From assembly GCA_032718475.1 (NCBI GenBank), contig JAUCBJ010004480.1, forward strand, positions 1 through 64,000: a stretch of DNA of 64,000 nt, read 5' to 3'. The notes under the pieces are model-generated. The model ran no database searches and was not told the DNA's origin. It worked only from the letters and a program-made list of their open reading frames with translations. Both the position numbers and the translations under genes were made by a program. Shown in pieces: positions 1-9,440 of the stretch. Origin of the DNA: Nemertoderma westbladi. Its lineage: Eukaryota; Xenacoelomorpha; Nemertodermatida; Nemertodermatidae. How positions within the stretch are numbered: position 1 is the stretch's first letter; each line of letters starts with the position of its first letter.

Positions 1-77
1 ACAATCAAGCAAGTAGTTGTGCTTGTGAAGCAGCCCCATGGCCTTCTCACCATCACCCCCCAACCCAACCCACCACA

Positions 78-97
78 CCCCCCCCCCCCCCCCCCCC
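78..97. repeat. poly(C) run, 20 bp
   Basis: Uninterrupted run of 20 C. It is one of nine G or C runs of 15 bp or more in the window. Confidence 0.95.
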
Positions 98-337
98 ATT
101 CTCAACCTTCACCCAGACCCAATAGGGTTACTATTGGAGATATGGTTGACAAGCAAACAATATAATGTTATCAAACACGATAACAAACAATATAAAATAA
201 TTAATATCGATATATACTTATACCTACAAAACTTAATTATATTGTAATAAACAAAAATTATTAAAGAATAGGGATAAATGAGTTAAGAGCAATAATTCCT
301 TCAAATATCAATTATTTTACAAAGTAGAATGATAGAT

Positions 338-943
338 TCATTTATATAGATGTAAGTTAACCAAAGGCTGTAGAGCAGTTGTGTGCTGTTCACGGTTATA
401 CCTTACATTGGGGTTGGCAGTATATGCTTCATCAGGGGAATACATAACGGCTCTATCCAATGGGGCGTGACTACGGACCACTTTTGGCGTTTTTTTAACA
501 AGTCGTTTCTTTTCATACAACTGGTACCAAATAAAAAATATAAACAGCATCACAAATACAGTAAGGGCTACAGCAATTGGTATCGTATAAGATGGCAGCA
601 GGCCTTCTGGACTGGTGGTTAATTTGGTACTCTCGCCCATTAGGGCATCCATATCAAAGAACTGGCACTTATTACCAGAAAAATGCCCCAAACATTGGCA
701 TACGGATCTGTGACCATTGGTGACACAATTGCTTTGTGTCCTGAACGGACACACTTTTTTACCCTGGCCAGCGTCGCATTTTCTGTATGGGATTGTTGGT
801 ACAGGTGTAGTCGATGTAGAAATGGGCGACATGGTCGTACTATTGGAAACTAATGGATCTTCCTCAGAAAATGACATCCAAAATTCTATGAAATCCCACA
901 AAGCAAGAGTAAGATCGTTAGTAACAACTGTGTGAACCGCCAT
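338..943 (-). CDS. Single-pass membrane protein with one EGF-like domain
   Basis: The 201-residue frame starts at an ATG in a strong context (GCCATGG); an in-frame TGA lies seven codons upstream. Residues 33-50 are a Ser/Thr/Pro-rich stalk with an N-glycosylation site at Asn34. Residues 56-93 hold six cysteines spaced C-x8-C-x7-C-x8-C-x-C-x8-C, the end pattern (CxC-x8-C) being typical of EGF. Residues 118-140 are one hydrophobic membrane span, followed by basic residues (KKRLVKK) and a tail of about 55 residues with tyrosines. The architecture resembles membrane-anchored EGF ligands, but no ortholog is recognised. No classical signal peptide is seen; residues 10-24 are only mildly hydrophobic, so an upstream exon could supply one (a possible acceptor AG sits a few bases before the ATG). 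The ligand role is inference. Confidence 0.65.
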   Translation of the reverse strand: MAVHTVVTNDLTLALWDFIEFWMSFSEEDPLVSNSTTMSPISTSTTPVPTIPYRKCDAGQGKKVCPFRTQSNCVTNGHRSVCQCLGHFSGNKCQFFDMDALMGESTKLTTSPEGLLPSYTIPIAVALTVFVMLFIFFIWYQLYEKKRLVKKTPKVVRSHAPLDRAVMYSPDEAYTANPNVRYNREQHTTALQPLVNLHLYK

Positions 944-2555
944 GGCAGTGAAGGCCTTTTTTAATCAAATTAAGCAGATAAATATATCTATTGAATGTTT
1001 ACAGTAATTCTCTAACTAGTAGTTAGAGTAATATTGTTCACAACATCAACAAAATATGTAAATAAAAAAATTTATGTAAAGATTTCTTTATATTGAAATG
1101 ATTTAGTTATATAATAATTATTACATAATATGTTCACATATAACAACCTATGCAATATCTATCCTCAATGGATTAGTGGGAATGGACGTCCTAGAGATGA
1201 CCATAGTACAATGTACAGTGCACTGCACACGCCGCCTACCAATTAATTAGTTTGGTATCGTGTTAGCTCTGGGTAAATACGTTGCATGCTGTATCAAGTT
1301 ACATGCAATTTCAGCGAAATTCTGACTAATGATTTATTAATAACAAATATACCTAAAAGCAATATGATACAAAAAGCCGCAACAATGTATTAGTAATGTA
1401 CCAATTATGAGTTGGGGGAATTTGTAATTTATTTATACGAAAATATTGCTACACAAAATAATATCTGGGATATTTAATGTTTTTGACAAAAGTTTAGTGA
1501 GGCGATTACATTAGCTGAAACTTGATCCCTTGTATGGCCTCCTAAATTGCTCTAACAGGCTTCACTCATCGATACCACCCCCACCCGCCATGCATTAACA
1601 ATGTGTATTATTAATAATATTTGACGGCATCGACGTAGAACCTGACCGACCCGTTGCATTGTCCCCTGGCCCGTTTACAGGAAACAGAGAGACAGTCACC
1701 GTGTTGTAGACGTTCTGACAGCGAAAGCGATGGGTTCCTTTTGATATTCGATGTAGTTTCCGACATCTCTCATAATGACTGCTGCTAGTGCAGTGCTTTA
1801 CCAATTACATGATGCGTGTGATATCCTTTCTACCTGGCGTTCTAGCTATAAGTAATAAGTATATTTGAACAAGATATACCAGTATAATAAGAATTTAAAA
1901 TTGCGATTTTTTTTTGTCTGTACAGAACTAATGCGGTTCTAAAGGATGAAGGTTAGAAAAATTAGCTATCAATTGTGGGAAAGAAGCAGGTCCCAGAGGC
2001 CAGAGGCCTGAACAAAACAATAAACAATGTCGTTACAACTGAGTAACATGATCAGGTTATACACCATGACCCCGAATATAGTGTCGTAATTCAGTAACAC
2101 GCCCGCCGACAATTTTTTATGAGATTGCATGAAATTTGAAATAGAAAAGGTTTCACCTCCCGACCACTGACTGGGTGAGCCAGACATTTGATTTTTGCTT
2201 TCAATCTTTAGCTACAAGGTACCAATGGAAAGCTGGTCATGCAAGGATTCCAAATATGTAACACAATTTGAATTTCGTAGTAAAATACCTGAGATATGAG
2301 CGTTCTAAAGTTGTATGGTTTTGCACCTGCGCGAGGCTATTTTATTCTATTTAATAAATACGTACCCTTTTATTCCGGAACACTTTGTTTATGTATGAAT
2401 AGCTACACAATGGTATGATTATAGAGTTATTGCATTGTTGCCCAGCTACGTATGGGATAAACAAAATGTTCTAGAATATGGTTTATTTGTCATGAGGAGG
2501 TAAATTGTGGACATACAGAGTATCACATAGTATTTCCAGGTCTACCTTTTTACCT
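944..2555. other. Non-coding stretch, no confident gene
   Basis: AT-rich sequence with no repeat recognised. A GC-richer patch at 1620-1800 could hold a small exon on the - strand (see findings), but it is too short to call as a gene. Confidence 0.5.
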
Positions 2556-2625
2556 GAGCCGCTAGCTAAATAGTTAGAGTATCAGACTTCCAACCCGGAG
2601 GTCACCAGTTCGATACGACTTAACA
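2556..2625 (+). repeat. tRNA-derived SINE or tRNA pseudogene fragment
   Basis: The order is tRNA-like: a box A-like TAGCTAAATAGTTAGAGTA, then an anticodon-loop-like CTTCCAA (TCC in the anticodon position, Gly-like), then a box B-like GTTCGATAC. The acceptor, anticodon and T stems all contain mismatches, so it is not a working tRNA. A tRNA-headed SINE remnant is the likeliest reading. Confidence 0.45.
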
Positions 2626-2854
2626 TATTCAACAAGTAGAGCATGGACCTTAGTCCCTTAGAAAGATACTGAGCTTTGAAATAGAGGTTGCTAGAGAACG
2701 ATAAAAACATTGAGACAATAAAATAATTCACTGATATGGTTAAGTTATCAGTATCTGTAATCTGTATTAGTATCGCCTTGGTTCATTGGTATAAGGAATT
2801 GCATTGAGAAAATGTCTCAAGATGATGCAAAGAAGTAACGAAAATGTCCCCTAA

Positions 2855-3228
2855 AGGCCTGTTTACACGTGGCAACTTTTAGAGCAACTTTCTCGGCAAC
2901 TAGCAACTTTTTTTGGAGCAACTTACTTTAATGGCTGTTTACACGTGGCAACTTTACCAGTAACTTTACCAGCAACTTGGCCGGCAACTTTTAGAGCAAC
3001 TTGGCTAGTTTGACTGTAAAATAGTGGGTCATTTTATCTACTAGCTAGTTTTTGATAATTTAATTTGATTATTCGTCAACGCAAATTCCTTCAAGTTGCC
3101 GTAAAAGTTGCTCAACTTTTACAGCAACTTTTTTACGTGTTTACACGGAGCAACTTGATCGGCAACCTGGGTTGCTCTACAAGTTGCCGAGGAAGTTACT
3201 CTAAAAGTTGCCACGTGTAAACCGGCCT
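2855..3228. mobile_element. Harbinger-type MITE, 374 bp, with TAA target duplication
   Basis: The ends are inverted repeats: AGGCCTGTTTACACGTGGCA at the left and its near-perfect complement ending CCGGCCT at the right, continuing inward for about 45 bp. TAA flanks both ends (2852-2854 and 3229-3231). A 3-bp TWA target duplication with GGCC...GTTTACACG tips is typical of PIF/Harbinger non-autonomous elements. The interior is rich in GCAACTTT-type short repeats and has no coding capacity. A second, shorter copy lies at 15039-15128. Confidence 0.75.
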
Positions 3229-3231
3229 TAA

Positions 3232-4104
3232 GACAGGGATGCAATATCGCATCTGCTATGTTTTCCAATTTACTTCATTTTCCCGTGGGCGTCCTTATTC
3301 CGGCATTATCAGTAGCAATAATGACAGTCCTGCTGTTTTCCCTCATTGTCTGTATATTTTGGATTCCCCCACGGATTCCATGTCCCTAGACATGGCTGTT
3401 CCATTTACCGTACTCATTCATATCCTTCCTTCCTTAACAGATAACTTCCTGTTCATTATGTCGAGGTATGAAATTATTGTGATTTATATTCAATGTTATT
3501 TTGATCTGATGAGAGCATCTTGCTTTTGTGTAGTAATAAAATGGTTATCCGTCCTGCATATTTAATTTTGTCTCCTCTATCTATCGAGTACAGTATATTA
3601 ATGGTAAATATCTTCAGTTTTCTGTGAGGAATTCTAAGTAATTTGTGTGATTTTATTAGGGAACATGATTGACATTAATACCCCAACTGATTCCCAGTTT
3701 GAATTATTGATCTTTTTATATAATCGCTATTCGAAAATCGAGTTAAGGAACTCTTTAGACTCTGCATTCATTGCTTTCATATATTTTGGTAATAAATTAA
3801 CTTTTTACCATTCCATTAATTTATTGATAAATATAATTATGATTATCAATAGGTTAATGCGGTAAAATATAACTATAGTCTATGGAAACACAATAGGTTT
3901 ATATTGATCATATAATTACTTTCAAATGGAATGAAATGGGACTTTTTCAGTTCCAGTCGGCCATTGTCAGGTATAGGGTATGTAATTACTCAGATAAAAC
4001 TATGGGATTTCTTCCTTACAGTACCAGCCAAGTCATATATATCAGTCAGTTGATGGATATGAGAATCTTCACTGTTTTCAGAATCAGCTACCTTGTCTAT
4101 ATCG
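3232..4104. other. Non-coding stretch
   Basis: AT-rich. The open frames at 3239-3565 and 3647-3865 have no recognisable domain, codon bias or splice signals, so nothing is called. Confidence 0.5.
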
Positions 4105-4106
4105 TA

Positions 4107-4620
4107 ATGAATAATAATAATAATAATTTATTTATATAGCGCCTCTTACCGTGATGATCAGAGGCACTCATAATATACCATATACAAGTTTATACGAGTT
4201 TATATGTACAAGTAGTATCTAATAAAATTTATTTAAAATTAAATTTAAAATTTATTAAAAAATTTATTAAATAAAATCAAATAATTAAATCCCATTTACA
4301 CCATGGTGAACCTAGTGAAACATATTAATATTAAATAAAAACATGATGTGTTTCAACAAAATACACGCATTTCATAACGCAATAAAATTATGGCCTAGTA
4401 TAAATTAATCTGTGCCGTAATCTCTATTATAAAGGAATTTCTTCCTTTTGACCTTAAATGAATCGACTGATGCAGCATTTGGTATATTATTCCATATTGT
4501 TGGAGCTGCAAATCAGAAGGATCTTCTCCCATAGAATACCAAAGGTCTGGTCGGCACTGCGAGAAGGCCACCATTTGTAGATCTCAGATCACGTGGTGAT
4601 GAATATGGTTCAAGCAATAA
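4107..4620 (-). pseudogene. 3' end of a CR1/Jockey-like LINE with (ATT)n tail
   Basis: Read on the - strand, the segment encodes the conserved C-terminal LINE motif APTIWNNIPNAASVDSFK near 4440-4505, with a stop at 4405-4407. A 3' UTR follows, ending in GGCGCTATATAAAT and an (ATT)n tail at about 4107-4127. One in-frame TGA precedes the motif. Upstream parts of the element are missing, as expected for a 5'-truncated insertion. Confidence 0.65.
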
Positions 4621-4630
4621 GTTTATTTAC

Positions 4631-4657
4631 TTTATTGCCGATATCATCGGCAATAAA
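4631..4657. repeat. Perfect 12-bp inverted repeat with 3-nt loop
   Basis: TTTATTGCCGAT, then ATC, then ATCGGCAATAAA. It lies just 5' of the LINE tail on the - strand. Its - strand reading FIADDI resembles a reverse-transcriptase FADD box, but it is too short to assign. Confidence 0.5.
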
Positions 4658-5129
4658 ATATTAACTATAATATTAACTTAAAATAATATATTAACTGGCG
4701 ACAGTAACTTGCAGCAAATGATAACATAAGTAAATACGAGAAATATGAGTTCCGACCAATATGGTAAGATCATAAGGTATTATGCGTACATATATAAGGG
4801 CGCCGTGTTAAAATTATTGAATTTTGTTGATAACATATCAAAGGAAAGAAAGGACCTTGTTAAAAGTGTATGTCCCCTCTGCCTTTACTCATACTATTAT
4901 TCCTGCATATTTAGTGCCTTAAGGATAATTAATTTCCTTAATATACATTCGGTTGTCTTTCTCTAAAATATACTTAATTCTTAAGTACTAACCCTTGGCA
5001 TAAATGTTAATGATGTCAAAAGGCCATCCCTGATATCCACTACTATATTTAACTACATAACAAATAAAGATACACTCCTTACAAAGTGTTAGGGTGATAC
5101 TATTATGATGTACTTAGAAAACTAGTTGA

Positions 5130-5325
5130 TCTTGAATATGCTTCTACCAGTTTGTTGATGACGCAAAATTATTTGCAGTCATCAACTGTTCGTACGATAA
5201 GGGAATTACTGCAGAATAATTTTAACATAAATGCATACTTTTCAAGTGACTGGCAATTGAACGTGGCTAAACTAATTCATTGCCATTCTCTCATTAAATA
5301 TCGGTACAATCATATACACCTTTAC
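5130..5325 (+). pseudogene. Reverse-transcriptase fragment of a LINE
   Basis: The + strand encodes YQFVDDAKLFAVIN, a match to the RT catalytic box (FADDxKL). After a frameshift it continues as NAYFSSDWQLNVAKLIHCHS, the segment that follows it in Jockey/CR1-type enzymes. Stops and the frameshift make it dead. The ends could not be placed; 5330-5860 may be decayed sequence from the same copy. Confidence 0.5.
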
Positions 5326-5329
5326 ACAC

Positions 5330-5862
5330 GGGATGTGTTTTTCAGTTTTTATAAGTAGCATAAATGCCAGACTAATTTTACTTTATCTAATAAAAGGATC
5401 TACGATAAAAAGAACTATAAAGGGCGACCTTTAAGTTAGATTGGATAGATTGACGATCTAGATGTTGCTCTTTGATCCAACCATGTTTGTGTGCATTCAC
5501 TTTTGGCAGTCTCAGTCTGCGTACTGTATGTATTGCGTTACCTTTAAATCTATTAAATTTGTTAGTAGTGATTTACTACCTAGGGTTGCTTTGTAATATT
5601 ATTACAGCTAATGTGGCTACTGGTTGTTTTGATGAAGTTGCTTCATGCATCTATATAGTGACGGCAATAATAGGCCTACTACCGATAGGTCGTTGATGGG
5701 AAATGCTATTAAATTCATTAAATAACAATTTTTAATATTGCCATTTAAAAGTAAAACCACCACCAGTGCCCTGAATTTCAATGTATTAAGCAAACGTTTA
5801 ATGCAATGAATTATATATGAATTATGTATGAATTATGTTGAATTATGTTGAATTATCTATTA
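5330..5862. other. Non-coding stretch
   Basis: AT-rich with no confident gene. Short ATGAATTATG-type direct repeats occur near 5805-5860. Confidence 0.5.
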
Positions 5863-5905
5863 AGATGATGGTTATGTATTAAGTAGTATTACATAACCAT
5901 CATCT
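5863..5905. repeat. Perfect 16-bp inverted repeat (hairpin)
   Basis: Arm AGATGATGGTTATGTA at 5863-5878, an 11-nt spacer, and the exact reverse complement at 5890-5905. It is probably a small foldback remnant; no function can be read from it. Confidence 0.8.
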
Positions 5906-6488
5906 GAGCTAGCAACAGATATCACTGTCTCAGCCGGCCAACAGTATTGTTTAATGTTTAATGTTTTAACGTAATTTTGTCACATAGAAACATAACATTA
6001 CAGCACATTACATTATTTAACATAATAATAATAATAAAGTTATGTATTGTATTATTTAATTAATATTAAAAGTAAGTGTGCAGTTAAACTCTGAAGAAAA
6101 GAGCTAAGAAATTTAAAAGGCACATTGATTTACACATACAAAGCTATATACATACATAGACCATACATTATCATATATAGTAACATGCATAAGCATACAT
6201 AGAATCCTACAGTACTGTAGTAAAGAAATAAAAAACTACTATGTTCTTCATACATACTGTACAATTAGAAATATAATACTGTTGTACTGTTGACTCGAAT
6301 ACTGTTGTGGTGGATAAGATTATTTTTTTTTTTTTGGGGGGGGGGGGGGGGGGTAAAGTTACACGACAGTTTTAATTAGAGTTGAGGCCGCCACTACTGT
6401 AACCAACGAGTTTCATACAGTATAAAAATCCCTGTTGTACTCTTTGACTCGATATACCAATTGACCCGGAATCTGTTTAATCGGCCCT
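5906..6488. other. Non-coding stretch with T/G homopolymers
   Basis: AT-rich DNA with an 18-bp poly(G) run at 6336-6353 directly preceded by a poly(T) run. On the - strand it lies downstream of the LINE stop at 6489 and may include that element's 3' UTR. Confidence 0.5.
6336..6353. repeat. poly(G) run, 18 bp
   Basis: Uninterrupted run of 18 G, immediately preceded by a run of about 14 T. Confidence 0.95.
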
Positions 6489-7575
6489 TCACATGACATT
6501 GAGGATTGGGAAACTGTAAGAAAATTTGTAAGTTTGTAAGTTTTTTAATGATAAGAAGTTTGCTAATTGGCGTATGGCTATTGGGATATTATTCCATACC
6601 GTTGGTGCCTGAACGTACACTGATTGGCGTATGGCTATTGGGATATTATTCCTTAACGTTGTTGGAGCCTGTATACAGATTGGCGTATGGCTATTGGGAT
6701 ATTAATCCATACCGTTGGTGCCTGAACGTACACTGATTGGCGTATGGATATTGGGATATTATTCCATACCGTTGGGGCCTGTACACTGATTGGCGTATGG
6801 ATATTGGGATATTATTCCATAACGTTGTTGGAGCCTGTATACAGATTGGCGTATGGCTATTGGGATATTATTCCATTCCGTTGGGGCCTGTACACTGATT
6901 GGCGTATGGATATTGGGATATTATTCCATAACGTTGTTGGAGCCTGTATACAGATTGGCGTATGGCTATTGGGATATTATTCCATTCCGTTGGGGCCTGT
7001 ACACTGATTGGCGTATGGATATTGGGATATTATTCCATAACGTTGTTGGAGCCTGTATACAGATTGGCGTATGGCTATTGGGATATTATTCCATACCGTT
7101 GGGGCCTGAACGTACACTGATTGGCGTATGGCTATTGGGATATTATTCCATACCGTTGGGGCCTGTACACTGATTGGCGTATGGCTATTGGGATGTTATT
7201 CCATACCGTTGTTGGGGCCTGTACACTGATTGGCGTATGGCTATTGGGATATTATTCCATACCGTTGTTGGTGCCTGTACACTGAATGGCGTATGGCTAT
7301 TTGAATATTATTCCATACTGTTGTTGGTGCCTGTACACTGATTGGCGTATGGCTAATGGGATATTATTCCATACCGTTGTTGGGGCCTGTACACTGATTG
7401 GCGTATGGCTATTGGAATATTATTCCATACCGTTGGGGCGTGTACACTGATTGGCGTATGGCTATTGGGATATTATTCCATACCGTTGGGGCGTGTACGT
7501 ACACTGATTGCTTGTTTTGCAATTTCAACTTTTAGACTTTTGCGAGGAATGTCGCAGTTATTATTTATAGAGTTT
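6489..7575 (-). pseudogene. LINE C-terminal coding segment with internal tandem expansion
   Basis: On the - strand the segment begins with CDIPRKSLK (about 7530-7560), which in CR1/Jockey-like LINEs precedes the AP-x-WN motif. It then carries repeated copies of APTVWNNIPIAIRQS, and ends after the last copy with LANFLSLKNLQTYKFSYSF and a stop at 6489-6491. These flanks are what a single LINE C-terminus should contain, so the 0.95-kb array between them is an expansion of one coding segment. The reading frame is not kept between all units, and the copy is not functional. Confidence 0.6.
6565..7509. repeat. Minisatellite, 17 copies of a 53-59-bp unit
   Basis: Seventeen copies of GGCGTATGGCTATTGGGATA followed by TTATTCCATACCGTTG and a variable GCCTG(AACG)TACACTG tail. 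The first unit starts at 6569 and the last at 7453. Unit subtypes (TGTACACTG, TGTATACAG, GAACGTACACTG) partly alternate, suggesting spread as two-unit blocks. Long + strand frames rich in GVWLLGYYS are a by-product of the repetition. Confidence 0.95.
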
Positions 7576-7605
7576 CGTGTCTGTTCTCTGATAGTTCTCC
7601 TTTGC

Positions 7606-9051
7606 AGAAGTGAAGGCTGCTGCAAAGAGCATTAAGACCAATCGTGCCAGTGGAGTAGAAGGTGTTCCCCCTGAGGTCTTTAAAATACCTGAGGGTTTAA
7701 AGCTCATCTATCCCATCATAGTAGACATGTACCGAACAACAAGAGTCCCACAAGAAATGAATAATGATACAATAGAATTCTATTAAATCGCATCAGGGAT
7801 CCCATTGAGAGACTGCTCCGTGGAAATCAGAATGGGTTCCGTAAAGGTCGTGGGACCATGGAGCCCATTCTGGCACTTAGAAGGATAATTGAAGAGTTAT
7901 CAAAAAAGAAAGACAGGCATCTGGCTGTTATCTTTGTTGACTTCTTCAAGGCCTTTGATTAAGTCTCTCGCTCACGTATGTTCAGCATACTTTCATTATA
8001 TGGGATTCCTGATGAAATTATTGCAGCAATCAGATCAGTATACGATGGTTCGACAACATTTGTGTCTACTGTTGACGGTTAAACAGAACCATTTGAAGTG
8101 TTATGGGGCGTCCTCCAGGGAGACACACTTGCACCATTCTTGTTCATAATTGTAGTTGACTATGTTCTACGCATGTCCTTAGATCATCATAATAATGATG
8201 GGGTGATGATATCTCCACCTACTGGCTCCAGAAGTCGAGGAAATCCTGCCAAGTACCTAACTGATCTAGACTTTGCTGATGAATTAGGAGTACTCTCAGA
8301 ATCACTAGAGGGAGCCCAACGGCTCCTCAGCTCATTAGAACATGCTTCTTCTAGTGTTGGTCTTTTTATTAACTCCAGAAAGACCAACATTTTGACAGTT
8401 AACTTTGAAAGTTCTCAGCAAGTCTCTAATCGGATGAGCATAAGCTCAAAGGATGGTATGCTTGAGCATGTGGATGACTTCTGTTACCTGGGATCATGGA
8501 TCCGGAAGTCAGGTGATGACCTTCGAATACGTAAGGGAAAGGCATGGGCAGCCTTGAATAGGCTTTCCAGGATTTGGAAGTCAACGAGAATTAATCGGAA
8601 ACTTAAGGTCCGATTATTTAGAGCAGCAGTAGTTCCAGTACTCCTCTATGGGAGTCCATGCTGGGCTCTAACTGCTGAGGACACCAAATCTCTGGATGGC
8701 ACATTCACAAGAATGCTACACCGGGTTCATTGTGTCAAGTACAATGCACACATCTCCAACCAGACACTATATAATATTGTAGGTGTCTCATTGGTTCCCC
8801 CAAGCTTGACACTAGAACAAAATCGCCTCCGCTTTGCAGGACATTGCTTTCGCCGTGAGGACCAGCCAGTGCATAATCTTGTACTTTGGCAGCCTCATGG
8901 AGTGAATAAGCATGGTGGACAGCCCATGACTTTCTTGAAACGCATCTTAAAGGACACTGGCCTTGAAGATGCGGATGATCTAGCAAATGTCATGGGTGAT
9001 AGGGAGTTGTGGTGGTGCAATTTTGTCGATAAGCTGGCACAGCATTCTTAA
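7606..9051 (+). pseudogene. Non-LTR retrotransposon reverse transcriptase, RTE-like, degenerate
   Basis: In order, the + strand shows a finger region (SIKTNRASGVEGVPPEVF, about 7625-7680), an internal deletion with frameshift near 7780, NGFRKGRGT, motif A (VIFVDFFKAFD, about 7930-7960), the LQGDTLAP motif (8113-8136), motif C reading DFADELG (about 8270), and the C-terminal DDFCYLGSWI and RLRFAGHC regions. The last 317 codons (8098-9051) are open. Defects are TAA codons right after KAFD and at VDG near 8080, plus a motif C of FADE where FADD is usual. The 5' part (endonuclease) is absent. Two more pieces of the same family lie at 27868-28092 and 29342-29600. The clade assignment is tentative. 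Confidence 0.8.
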
Positions 9052-9184
9052 AAATGCAGCTGCAATGCAGCATGCCGATCCTAGTAGTAGATGTCGTAAA
9101 TCTTAGTAGTGATGGAAACAAGTCAGTGGGGAGTATGTTGTGAGTATATTTGTTACATAAAGATCCAACTTCCTTTAATGAATT

Positions 9185-9440
9185 TTACTGGATTAGTGGG
9201 TTAAAGTAAATGTTGCCCCTAGGTATTACAATTTGCTTGGTATTTAATTCTGTTAAGTTAATGTCGCTAGTTAATATATTTGTATCATCGGCAATAAAGA
9301 TAAATTGTATTTTTTCAGAGACATTAGCAATATCGTTACAGGAAACAATGAAAAGGTGGAGCTGAGTACAGTAGCCATCCATGGGGTAATCATTCATCCT
9401 TGTCTCTACCCTATTAATGATTTGTAACAAATTAAATAAC
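9185..9440 (-). pseudogene. Reverse-transcriptase fragment of another LINE
   Basis: Read on the - strand, about 80 residues include NDIANVSEKIQFIFIADDTN followed by LTELN, matching the segment around RT motif C. No start, no other motifs and no tail are visible. It lies opposite in orientation to the LINE that ends at 9051. Confidence 0.5.

Noticed and set aside
2556-2625. Functional tRNA-Gly gene
   Set aside because: Stems have several mismatches and the acceptor arms do not pair.
3239-3565. 108-codon open frame
   Set aside because: No recognisable motif, begins at the edge of the MITE, and length is not unusual by chance.
4631-4657. FADD-like RT box on the - strand
   Set aside because: Only about six residues within a palindrome; kept only as an inverted repeat.
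6506-7173. Open + strand frames with GVWLLGYYS repeats
   Set aside because: They arise from the minisatellite; the opposite strand carries the recognisable LINE peptide and no start, domain or splice support exists.
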